Positions 1-10,800 of a stretch of 64,000 bases of DNA are shown here, piece by piece. A program made the translations under genes and the position numbers. The notes under the pieces were generated by a model. That model saw only the letters and a list, made by a program, of their open reading frames with translations. It was not told the DNA's origin and did no database searches. The stretch is from Diogma glabrata (taxonomy: Eukaryota > Arthropoda > Insecta > Diptera > Cylindrotomidae): positions 222,567,517-222,631,516 of the forward strand of contig OY856188.1 in assembly GCA_963693315.1 (NCBI GenBank), written 5' to 3'. Each line of letters starts with the position of its first letter. Position 1 is the stretch's first letter.

Positions 1-1467
1 GAAAATTCCACTTAATTAAGTTACCAAAATAAGAGCATCTGTAAAGGTTTAGTTTAATACAAACTATATACCATGGTATATTATAATAGGATAATACAAA
101 TTATATAAACAAATAATCTATTGTGGTATGCATTCTGTAATTTTTAATTTTCAGAGACGCTATTTTGTTTTCGTTCTTATTTTTTGGTGGAATATTTAGA
201 TAAAATTATACTTAGAAGCCAGAAAATAGTTACCTAAAATATTATTTAGTCGCCAAAATTATTAGATCATAAATACTTTTATGATATATCCGGTCCATCC
301 CTTAACTATTTTTGTTTATATAATTTTTTTCCTTTGTTTCATGTAAAACATAAAAAAATAGACAGGTGATAACTTGTTCTTATATCGCAATAAAACTATG
401 GTAAAAAAGAAAAATGAAATGACTATGAAACTCAGATAAATATAGGATTAGAAATATTGATCAGTACTTGTTTAAGATCTGATGATTTTAGAAATTATTT
501 TAGAAAATTTGATCTAATTATTTTAGTGTTAAAATTATTAATCGTTATTAGTGTTAATTATTAATTATTAACTGTAAAGTGTTATAAATCGCTAGTGTTA
601 TAAAAAAGTGTTCCTGTGCTTAAAATCAGAGAAGTGTGTGTTAACATTGCTTATAGCATATATATATACTATTTATCAAGTATATATATTTGGTGATATG
701 ACTTTCACCCCGGCCTAAAAGAGTTGTTTTTATCGCTTTAAAATTGATTTTAAAAGCTAAACAAACATTAAAAAAAGCACACATCTACAAAGGCTTAGGA
801 TACAGACAGTTGACATTCTTAAACAAAAACATATGTACATAACATATTGGTTAAATCTTAATAATAAAAATTTGGAAGTATGTACATTAAAAACTTATAA
901 TTCAGTCATTGAAAATATGCAAAATATATACATTTTATTTATTACAATTTAACTAATATGATTATCAAAATGAAAAACCTATTTCAATAACATCAACAGA
1001 ATTTATATATCAAAATAGTATGTATTGTATGGAAGTTTTTGTTCAATGGTCTGTATCTTCGACCTTTGGGGTTGATATGACGAAATGTGCATCGGTTTTG
1101 TAGTATATTTTAAAGCCAATAAAATCATGTTTCTTTACGCTGGTATATGTATATACATATATTTAAATCTATATCTTATAGGTGTTTAACCGAAAATATC
1201 TAACTATAATAAGTGTTTAACCGAAAAACAACTAACTAAAAACAAAAACTATTATACATATATATATATAAATACATTATATTCAAATTTGTGTTTTCTT
1301 TAAATTAAGAAGTAATTTAATGTAAGTACCATTTATTAATTAAAATATAAAAGCTAGGCAATTCAATATCATTTGATTTCATGATATGCATTTATGAATT
1401 AGTTTGTAAAACGTTTTTATATGGATGTTAATTTAGGACCAAAGACATGCTAAAAATTTCAGTTTAA
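1..1467. other. AT-rich non-coding stretch
   Basis: No open frame of protein-like composition, no RNA gene and no clear repeat was recognised here. The segment around 520-660 has short TTAGTGTTA repetitions that loosely resemble the leader of the LINE at 62.6 kb, but this is too weak to call. It could be intergenic or intronic DNA upstream of the exon at 3,355. Confidence 0.5.
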
Positions 1468-2026
1468 AGACCAGTCAAATTAACTTTTTTTGAGGAAAAA
1501 ATTAGTAACAGGATGAAAACTATTGGATAAATAAGAAAATATTGCGCAAATGATGGGAAACAAAAGTTAAAGGTGCTCCGAGTTGCGGTGGTGAAATGGG
1601 GTGAGGTTTTAGAAAATGGTTTTTCATGATTTTCAGCGAAGCTAGACCTTCTATCGAAAAATGTTTAAAGCAAAAGTTGTAGGTAATTTTTTTTTGGGAG
1701 ATAAAAATTAAAAACAAAAAGACCTTTTTTTCTCGGTTTTTTCTATTTAAACGGCAAATTTTAGGTTATGTGAAAAAATGGCCGGTATAAAAGTTGTAGA
1801 CCTTTTTATTACCTACAACTTTTGCTTTGGTGAAAAGCAGTTCTAGTTTCGCTGAAAATCATGAAAAACCATTTTCTACCCCTAAAAGCTCACCCCATTT
1901 CACCCCCGCAACTCGGAGCACCTTTAATTTATGTTTCCCATCATTTGCGCAATATTTTCTTATTTATCCAATAGCTTTCATCCTGTTACTAATTTTTTCC
2001 CTGTTTTTAAGGTATCTAGACTGGTC
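1468..2026. repeat. Long inverted repeat (foldback or MITE-like element)
   Basis: The left arm (about 1,468-1,690) and right arm (about 1,810-2,026) are reverse complements over roughly 210 bp. They start and end with AGACCAGTC and GACTGGTCT, and the central loop is about 125 bp. The arms show a few small differences, so it is not a fresh palindrome. Short open frames on either strand are mirror images of each other and are not genes. The form fits a non-autonomous foldback DNA transposon; no target-site duplication was identified. Confidence 0.75.
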
Positions 2027-2338
2027 TATAATTTGTTAAACAGAGAAGGATATGTATAAGTACATATAATCCAAAATCAGATTACATTTTAGTGTTCTTA
2101 GGTCTAGAAAGTTTTACAAGATATATTTCGTTTAAGTTCCTGGAGCTTAAAAAGACTATATATTAGTAGAAAAAACCATTTCAGATTGCAATGTTTAGTT
2201 TTTTGGGCATATTATTATTATTGAGGATTTAACCTTGATGTCAAGATTTTTTTATTTGCTTTTGAATTGATAAAGGTAATAACACACAAACGAGATGCAA
2301 AATTGACTTTAAACGTTGAAATACGATTGACTTTAAAC

Positions 2339-3199
2339 CAGGGACTGAAATCCTGAAAAAATTGGGTTCGGATTCGGGTTAATCAAAATAGAAAGTTCAG
2401 GTTCAGGTTCGGTTCAGGGTTCGGTTTGGGTAAAAAATTTAGAAAAAGATTACAATATATTTTTTCTCAGATAGACAGCAAATATAAATTTTGCAGACTT
2501 ATTTCAGTCAGCAAAGTGGCACTTCTCCTGCCTAGGCAGCAAAGCAAGTACTTTGCTGCCTAGGCAGCAAAATAATTAGACTTCATAGAAGTAAACAGAT
2601 ATTTTTCCACGAATCTGGCAGAATTTTTTAATTTGTCAAACTATAATTATTATTACATTTCCATAACAACTAAATCTTCCAACAATTGCGATTTTTTTTC
2701 ATTTTTAAAATTTTGCTTTATTTTTAAAGTAATAATTATTAAATTACATATCATTGTAATTAATCGGAGAAAAAATTATGTGTTCAACTCGGCAGCAAGG
2801 TAGATTGACTGCCTTGGCTGAATTTCTAGCCTCGCTTCGCTCGGCTATGAACTATCAGCCGCGGCAGTCAATTACTACTTTGCTGCCTAGTTAAACAAAT
2901 AACTATTATTTATTTGTCAAACAACTTTATTTATTTTTCAAAAAAATTCTCATTTAATTTAAGAATCAAAATATTTTTTAAATTTTCTTCTTTTAAATTT
3001 GCTCTTTGTGGTGACAATACAAATTTCAAAGCTGAACAAGCCTCTCTACGCTTACTTGCGTAGGAAAATATATATTTTTTTTATATTTATAATTGAAGCC
3101 GAACCTGAGTTTTTTGGATTCGGGTTCGGGTTCGGGTTCATGGTTTATAAAAAGACCGAACCTGGACCCATTTGGGTTCAGGTTCGGATTCAGTCCCTG
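2339..3199. mobile_element. Non-autonomous hAT-like element
   Basis: The element begins CAGGGACTGAAATC and ends GGATTCAGTCCCTG, a terminal inverted repeat with the CAGGG end typical of hAT elements. Flanking 8-mers (CTTTAAAC and CTAGAAAA) match at 5 of 8 positions, compatible with a decayed 8-bp target duplication. Both ends carry subterminal arrays of GGTTCG/GGTTCA (about 2,363-2,435 and 3,105-3,190). The interior has a perfect 20-bp palindrome at 2,552-2,571 and a hairpin at 2,791-2,887 whose arms read GGCAGCAA and TTTGCTGCC. No transposase frame is present. Confidence 0.65.
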
Positions 3200-3354
3200 C
3201 TAGAAAACAATATTTATTGAATTGTTAAAAAAGGTACAGGTTGAGCAAGAATGGTCGATAGCATTCGCTTCTCTATAGCCTACACCCTAACCATAATCAC
3301 AAGACAAGACAAAAAAAAATGATGTATAAAATGTATGAATTTTAATATTTTCAG

Positions 3355-3632
3355 AATGTGGTGGTGAGTTTAAAACCAGTGGAAGTATAATTAAAACCGA
3401 TGTTACCCGGTTAAAAGATCTTCAAAAAGCATTTAAAAAATTTAAAGATGCTTGTCGACAACAATTGAAAAGAGTAAACACTGGCAACGTAACATCGAAA
3501 AAAGGGGACAAAACTCTCAAAACAGCTGCATCACTAACTGCGCTAGAAATTCAAGAGGTTTCGCAAGTTTTTCCTGATATTGATTTGACACTCGCAGAAG
3601 CTGAAACCGCGGGGTCAATTGGCTCCATTTAA
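3355..3632 (+). CDS. Orphan terminal coding exon, protein not recognised
   Basis: A TTTTCAG acceptor at 3,348-3,354 opens a frame of 91 complete codons ending at TAA 3,630-3,632. Base composition is clearly less AT-rich than the flanks. The peptide reads roughly [20 protein letters not shown], then a lysine/arginine-rich, probably helical stretch ([16 protein letters not shown]), then an acidic C-terminus ending TAGSIGSI. There is no start codon, so upstream exons must lie outside or remain unseen. I do not recognise the family; the basic helix is faintly reminiscent of MADF/SANT-type DNA-binding proteins, but that is a guess. It could also be a retrocopy fragment. An AATAAA at about 4,100, beyond the (TA)n tract, could serve as a polyadenylation signal. 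Confidence 0.5.
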
Positions 3633-3639
3633 TTAATTC

Positions 3640-4081
<442 letters not shown>

Positions 4082-4280
4082 GTATTTAAAGTATATTTAA
4101 AATAAAGAAAATTTTGATAGTAAAGATATAATCAATTTATCATCTATTCAAATTTTAATAATGAAGTAATATTTACTTAAAATCTAAAGTATTAAAAGTC
4201 AAAAGTTATGATATTTTAAAATTCTTTAGAATAAATTTTATTTATAAAATAAATCTTATATATCGACTGCTAATTACATG

Positions 4281-4522
4281 GGCCCTATTCCCGAACACAT
4301 AAATGTAAATTTGGACAATATTGTTAAGTTTGTACTGCGTAACATTAAAAGGAAACGGTAACAATTTTTCGAAAAACGAATTTCACAACGTTGTCTAAAT
4401 TGAATTTACACAATATTGTGAATTTCGTTTTCCAGAAAATCGTTACCTTTATCGTTTAATAATATGCAATGCAAACTTGACAATACTGTCAAAATTCACA
4501 TTTATGTGTTCGGGAATAGGGC
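4281..4522. mobile_element. Palindromic MITE of 242 bp
   Basis: Arms beginning GGCCCTATTCCCGAACAC and ending GTGTTCGGGAATAGGGCC are reverse complements along nearly the whole element, with a short centre around TTTACACAATATTG. It has no coding capacity. No convincing target-site duplication was seen, so the superfamily is unknown. Confidence 0.8.
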
Positions 4523-5602
4523 CTCAGTCATCCTCAGGGTAAAACAAACTCCAACATTTAAAAATATTTGAAAATAACTTACAAAAAACAAATAAAAGTT
4601 ATAAAAGTAACTTCAAGAATTATCAAAAATTAATACAAAAAAGAACTCGAACAAAAAATTAAAAAATTAAAAAATATTAAAATAATTAAAATAGTTTAAA
4701 AATATTATTAATATTATTAAAGATATTAATTAAATAGTTTTTCTCCAAAAATGTTGAAGGTAGTACAATTTTTAAAAACTATTTAAAAATTATTTTATTT
4801 AGCAAAACATTTTAAAAACATAAACTGAAAATGACAATAAATTTGTTTACAAAAATAATGAAAAAGAGTTGATGTAATATACAATTTTAACCTAGAAGAT
4901 TAAGTTATATATGTATTTTAATATTTATTTTTTACTGCAAGAAACTGTGTATTTGTTTACATATGGTTTTATTTTATTCATTAAATTTTTTATGCATGAA
5001 TAAAAAAAAATTAACCCATTCAATATATTTGTATTTATTTTCGGATATTCCTTGGTTTTGTCCATGATTATTGGTCCCGTATTAGTACTAAGGATGTAAT
5101 ATGGGATAGTAGTTAAGAAAATTTATAAATATATCCTAAAATTTTTATATTTTTATCAATAAAAGATTTTCTAATGCATTCAATATATTGGTATTTATTT
5201 TTGGATTTTCCTTGATATTGTCCATAACTTTTACTTCAATATTTGTATTGGATTGTTTTAAGGAGGCTATGGATATTTTTGTGGACATCGGACGCATGGA
5301 CGATTTTAAACCAAACTCATTGAACAAATCTAAGGACAATACAATACATTATAGGATTTTTGTCCCAAAGTTTTTTGGATTTCAAGTCCCCAATAAAATT
5401 GAATCATCCTCGAATTCGTACTATGATTTTGCCGGTAGGGCCTCTCGTTCTATATTTTGCAAATCTATACCATTTATCAAGTTTTTATGCTGTTTGCTTT
5501 GTTTGTTCTTTATTGAGAAAAAGAATTATATATTAGAAAATAATAATTTTACTTTTGAGCTATCTAGTTAAAGTCTGTTTTAAACAGAGTTTGAAACGCT
5601 AC
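4523..5602. other. AT-rich stretch with a 52-bp direct duplication
   Basis: Mostly A/T runs. Segments 5,017-5,068 and 5,176-5,227 are near-identical direct repeats 159 bp apart (both begin CATTCAATATATT). A 127-codon plus-strand frame (5,188-5,571) and a 64-codon minus-strand frame overlap here; neither has recognisable motifs and both could be chance or decayed. Nothing was assigned. Confidence 0.4.
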
Positions 5603-5970
5603 TTATTTATTTATTTATTTATTTATTTACAAAAGAAATCCATAAATATGATTTCACATAATATACAAAAAAACAGAAATGATTACAAATCAAAGATGAT
5701 TAAACTATACAAATAATAATAGTAATCATTAAATTATAAAAAAAAATTAAAAGAACAAAGAATTAATAAATAACATTAATAAAATTAATAAATAGTTGTA
5801 CCTAAGCTTTGCTTAGCCGTCTAAAATAAAAAATTAAAAAAAATACATTTCCTATGTATAAATTTTAAAATAAAAATACAAAAGTAATAAAATTAATATA
5901 CAGATAAATTATAAATTACTTATAAAGTTGACTTAAAATATAATCTAAAAAGGTATTCAGAACGAAATTG
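5603..5970 (-). other. 3' untranslated region and (TAAA)n tail of the helicase-LINE
   Basis: On the minus strand the sequence after the reverse transcriptase stop is A-rich and ends in a TAAA tandem tail (5,603-5,629, read as TTAT repeats on the plus strand). Several LINE families end in short tandem repeats rather than poly(A), so this fixes the 3' end of the retrotransposon at about 5,603. Confidence 0.75.
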
Positions 5971-7869
5971 TCAAGGGTTGTTTAATTGCAGGTAGTGTTT
6001 TTTAATAATGTTTTTTAAATTTGATTTATTTATATCGAAGTCAAACAGATCGGAAATTTCATTAAAAGTGGAAGCCATGGCATTAATTGGTTCATGCATA
6101 CCATAGTTAGTTCTGTGAAATTGAATATTTAAGAAATCATGCTTACGTAAGGTTTTAGCCGGGACATTGAATGATATATTCTCAAGAATGTAAGGAGAAC
6201 TCATATTTCCGTTTATGATGTTTGCTAAAAAGCAGGATGATAGAAGTTTTCTTCTATCATCGAGATTAAGAATGTTGAATGTGTGGCATCTTTCCAAATA
6301 GGATGGAAGTAGTGCGAGGTTTTCATGATATGGGATACTGGGATCATATCTTCCTCCATTCTTGTAGTGAAGAAAGACTAGAAACTTTTTTTGAACTTTT
6401 TCTAATCTTTTAATATGCACTTCATAGTAAGGATTCCACACTTGAATAGCATACTCTATTTGAGAACGAACATAAGCAAAATACAATGTTATTATGCAAT
6501 CAATATCTTTTATGTCATTGGTCAAACGTTTAAGAAATCCAAGCATTTGATTAGCTTTAGCTATGGTGATATCCATGTGCTTATTGAAAGTTAGGTTTTG
6601 AGTAAAGATTATACCCAGATCTCTAACTTCACAAATTTGGGCTAGTTGGATATTATTGATATCGTAGCTGAAAATAATAGGATTACACTTTCTATAATGA
6701 CTTATGACTTTGCATTTATCAATATTCAGATCCAACTTCATTTTGTTACACCAGTCACTAATATGACTAATATCTTCTTGAAGCAGAATACAGTCTTCAA
6801 TCGTGTTAATAACTTTAAAAATTTTCATATCATCAGCGTAAATAAGTACCTGAGAGTTACCTATTATTTTGGCTATTCCGTCAATTAAACAAATAAAAAA
6901 CCAAGGTCCAAGATATGAGCCTTGAGGAACCCCAGATGTTACCTTGATGTTATCCGAGTATTTGCCATTAATACATACGTACTGGCTCCGATTGGACAGG
7001 TATGATTTTATCCACAGCACAAAGCGTTTCGAAAATCCGAATTCATATAGAGCGTCTAATGTTTTTAGGTGACTACAAGAGTCAAAGGCTTTTTTAAAAT
7101 CCGTATGAATTGTATCTACTTGTTTATGCTGCTCAATTGCTTTTATGGTAAAATTTGTAAACTCCACCAAATTAGTTGTCGTTGATCTGCCAGGTAGAAA
7201 ACCGTGCTGATTTATGGAAATGGAACTTGTTATTCTTTCTTTGAATGTATTACACATAATTACTTCGAACAATTTAGGTATTATCGATGTAGAAGAGACC
7301 CCTCTATAACACTTTATATCATTCCTGCAACCCGATTTGAAAATAGGTGTGATTTTAGAAATTTTCCATTTATCCGGAAAAGAATGAGAAATGAGTGACT
7401 TATTAAATAATAGCGATAATGGCAACGCTAGTTCGTCCTTAAAACGTTTTAGAAGATAGGATGGTATTCCGTCAGGGCCACATCCATCTTTAAAGTTATT
7501 AAGAGATTCAATAATTGTTTCCTCAGTTATAGTGGGTGTATCGATAAATATATTGTTTTGGTCCAAGACATTTTCAGAAAAATTGTGCTGGTTAATATCT
7601 TCTCCTTTATAAACGGATTGAAAAAAGCCTGCAAACATATTAGAAATTGTTTGATCATCCGAAGAATGAGTATCATCTAAAGTCATAGTTTTAGGAATTA
7701 TACGCGATTCTCTTTTAGATCGAAAATAATTCCAAAAGTGTTTCGGATTCGATTTAATTTTTGTTTGTAAATTCTCAATATACTTATCGAATTTGGAATT
7801 ATAGTAACTTGTAAATTCACTAGAATGTTCATTGATCTTAGAGTTCTCTTTTGTTCTTTTGTTAAGCAT
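5971..7869 (-). CDS. LINE reverse transcriptase (ORF2 C-terminal part)
   Basis: This 632-codon frame encodes the RNA-templated DNA polymerase used in target-primed reverse transcription. Visible motifs in order are CGPDGIPSYLL (about residue 130), the DFKKAFD aspartate block (about 254-260), SGVPQGSYLGP, and the catalytic YADD (about 342-345). The C-terminal region contains VWNPYYEVHIKRLEKVQKKF, typical of Jockey/CR1-like elements. No internal stop is present. The frame lacks its own natural start: its first Met sits in the tail of the preceding endonuclease frame, which ends at 7,862 in a different phase. Shifting by one base in the A-run at 7,888-7,900 connects the two, so this is the second half of one ORF2 rather than an independent gene. 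It looks young: all catalytic blocks are intact. Confidence 0.9.
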   Translation of the reverse strand: MLNKRTKENSKINEHSSEFTSYYNSKFDKYIENLQTKIKSNPKHFWNYFRSKRESRIIPKTMTLDDTHSSDDQTISNMFAGFFQSVYKGEDINQHNFSENVLDQNNIFIDTPTITEETIIESLNNFKDGCGPDGIPSYLLKRFKDELALPLSLLFNKSLISHSFPDKWKISKITPIFKSGCRNDIKCYRGVSSTSIIPKLFEVIMCNTFKERITSSISINQHGFLPGRSTTTNLVEFTNFTIKAIEQHKQVDTIHTDFKKAFDSCSHLKTLDALYEFGFSKRFVLWIKSYLSNRSQYVCINGKYSDNIKVTSGVPQGSYLGPWFFICLIDGIAKIIGNSQVLIYADDMKIFKVINTIEDCILLQEDISHISDWCNKMKLDLNIDKCKVISHYRKCNPIIFSYDINNIQLAQICEVRDLGIIFTQNLTFNKHMDITIAKANQMLGFLKRLTNDIKDIDCIITLYFAYVRSQIEYAIQVWNPYYEVHIKRLEKVQKKFLVFLHYKNGGRYDPSIPYHENLALLPSYLERCHTFNILNLDDRRKLLSSCFLANIINGNMSSPYILENISFNVPAKTLRKHDFLNIQFHRTNYGMHEPINAMASTFNEISDLFDFDINKSNLKNIIKKHYLQLNNP

Positions 7870-10800
7870 GTTGCGGTATGCTTTGTTTTTTTTTTTTGAG
7901 ATTAATCAGTATATTATCATACCAAGGGGGATATTTTGTAGAAATAGTTTTTTCGAATGGTACAAATTTTTCAAATCCAATTGTGAGCAATTCATAAAAA
8001 ATATCAAGACAATCATTGATATTTTTATGTTGAAATTCAGGCGACCAATCAATGTTTGTTAAATATGTTGAAAAATTATTTTGTACTTTACGAAAATTAA
8101 ATTGAAAATCATTGCTAATAGCGGATCGGTTGGATTTTTCCTTAATCCTGAGAGATACTTCCAAACTTTTATGATTAATATCGTTCGATACAAATGGATG
8201 ATTTGATTCAGTGATATAAATCCAATCAACATCATTAGCAAAAATTAAATCAAGATACTTATTTCTGTTGTTAGCTATACCGTTAAGCTGGTACATGTCA
8301 AGAGCAAAAACGGTGTCTAAAAACATAGACTCAACGCTGTTTGATACATTAGATGGCAGCATACAATTGGATTCTATGTCAAAATCCCAGTTTAGATTTG
8401 GTAAATTGAAATCTCCAAAAATTAGAATTCTATCTTCAGGGTTAACATCGCCGCATATTTCACTTATCACTTCACAAAAGTTAGCATACACCGTGTATGG
8501 GGAACATGGAGGAATGTACACGACAAATATTAATAGATTCATCTTTCCAATCCCGATTTTAACACATAACATTTCCAGAGATTCTATCGAGAGCTTAACC
8601 CTCTCACTTTGAATGAAAGATTTAAGCGCGATAAGAACTCCACCACCACTTGATTTTTTACTATTCAGAATTGAGCGGTCACATCGATAAACAATGTATT
8701 CTGGAGGAAAGAATTCTGAGCTGGCTAAATTTTCATTTAAAGATGTTTCACAAAGAATGTATCCAAAGAAATCTGATATCAACACAAATTTATGAAATTC
8801 AGAAGCTTTAGAAGACATTCGATTAACATTCTGAAAATAAAATGAGATAAGATCCGGTTGTTGTGATTTATTAAATGTCTGTTTTTTCTTAAATGTCTGT
8901 TTTTTCTTAATTAAATCAGCTTCCTTATTACACGATTTATTAACTATAACCTTAATGAGATCAGTAGTATTGGCGTAAATGGCTCTTTTCGCATACGAAA
9001 GTAGTACGTCGTTTGAACAATTTTCTGAAAACAAATATTGAAATGAAACGGTGTGTCTTGTTAGTGCCACGATAATATGAGGTTCACTCTTAAAAATCTC
9101 AATTTCTTCACTAGAAAGCCTGATGCAAATAACATGTTTATATGTTAAGCCTTGAGCTTCATGGATGGTTAAAATTTTACTGGTTGGTGGAATTTTCAAA
9201 TTAGATAATAAATACTGCTTATCTTTTTTAAGAAATGTGATATAAAGAGTATCATCTTTTACTGGAACGCTAAATCCCAAGACTATTTTATTAAATGCTA
9301 CAGATTTCATTATAGAATTAGTTGTATTAAAATTTGGATACATATCTGAAAGAGCAAATACAATATCAGAAGGACATCTATAAGTTAGTGTTAAGGAACT
9401 TGTTGAGGTGACAATCTTACCTGGATTAGAGTACTTAAAATCGACAAAGTGATTACGATCGATAAAAGGAATCTGTTTATTGTCTCCCAAAACAAACATT
9501 TTCTTACAACCACTTAAGAAACATACCAGACCAATAAATCCGGCGTGTACCATAAGATATTCATCAACAAACACAGTGTCAAATTTTTTAGTGCAGTTTA
9601 CCAGATAAGATGCAATTGTGCGGTAATTCGATTCAATGTCTGAAAAATTCAATTTTTTGGCTTCACAGAACTTCATAACTTTTTCTTTAATTGAAATAAC
9701 TCCTTCTCTGGACGCGCATAGAACTAAATCCAAACCAGGCTTATGATTATTGAAAATCCACGTGGATTTACCACAACCAGGAACCCCTTCTAAGGATATT
9801 ATTTCAGGCTGTGAGATCTTATGAAGGGAGTAGTTGTTTAATAAAATATTCTGTTGGATGTCAAAGTCAATGAAAATTTCAGTTGCAGAACAGCAATATA
9901 TGTATTGTCTATCAGATTTGAATTTTAGTAAATCGATATCAAATTTAACCAATTCCACACCATCGTACCCCCAACTATGAGTGTTTGGACTTTCTATTAG
10001 GTACGTCTTGGATATATTATCATAAACGTATATTTTTGCTGATTTTAACGAAGATGCTGAATAAGGTAACGTATTTTTAGTGTTTGTATAGTTATTATTA
10101 AAATGATTAATAATGAACTGCTTAGAAAATTTCAAATAAAACATAATTTCGATTACTGAATTTAAAAAATAATTATCAGAATTGGATGGCATGAAATTTG
10201 GAGATTCAACGGATGACATAGTTCCCTTCGGTTTGACTTGAGGTATATCATCAAAAATGAACCGCGACGATAATGCAAATTTAAAAGAGAAAAAGTTGTT
10301 AATAGGAACCAGAATTTTGAACTTAATATTATTAAAAAAACTACCTGAAATGAAAGATAAGAGGTTATTATATTGTACTACACTAGAAGGTAAGTCGAAA
10401 TCGATACGAAAATTGGTTGCTTTTTCACATAGTAAATTTGAAAGAAGTTTTATTAAGTGAACAACATCTTCACAGCTGGTCTTGAGCTGATTGTTGATGA
10501 TGATGACATGTTGATTCTTCAGCATATATGCAGAAGAAACACAGTTGATATAGGTAAAAAGATGATCGTTAAATACCACTTTGTTGCTCTTTAAAAAATT
10601 TTTCAGGTATCCGTTTTCCAGTTCATTAAACAGATTAACCACAATTAAAATCGAAGTTTTTGGAAGTTTATTGCAATCACTACTCAGATATTTCCAAACC
10701 ACTGGTTCTGAGAGACCGTCGTTAAATGAAGCTAGTCCACATATAAAGTCCAAAATGTCACTTTTAATGGAAACAGCGGACTTAGCATTTGAATTTTTTA

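Noticed and set aside
1520..2039. Two mirror-image small frames on opposite strands
   Set aside because: They are translations of the two arms of one inverted repeat; no motif and no independent support.
5188..5571. 127-codon plus-strand frame with hydrophobic N-terminus
   Set aside because: No domain, no supporting context, lies in AT-rich sequence with an internal duplication; cannot be separated from chance.
10257..10460. Small plus-strand frames across the helicase-LINE (for example 6,646-6,888, 8,268-8,612, 10,257-10,460)
   Set aside because: Antisense shadows of a long, motif-rich minus-strand frame.
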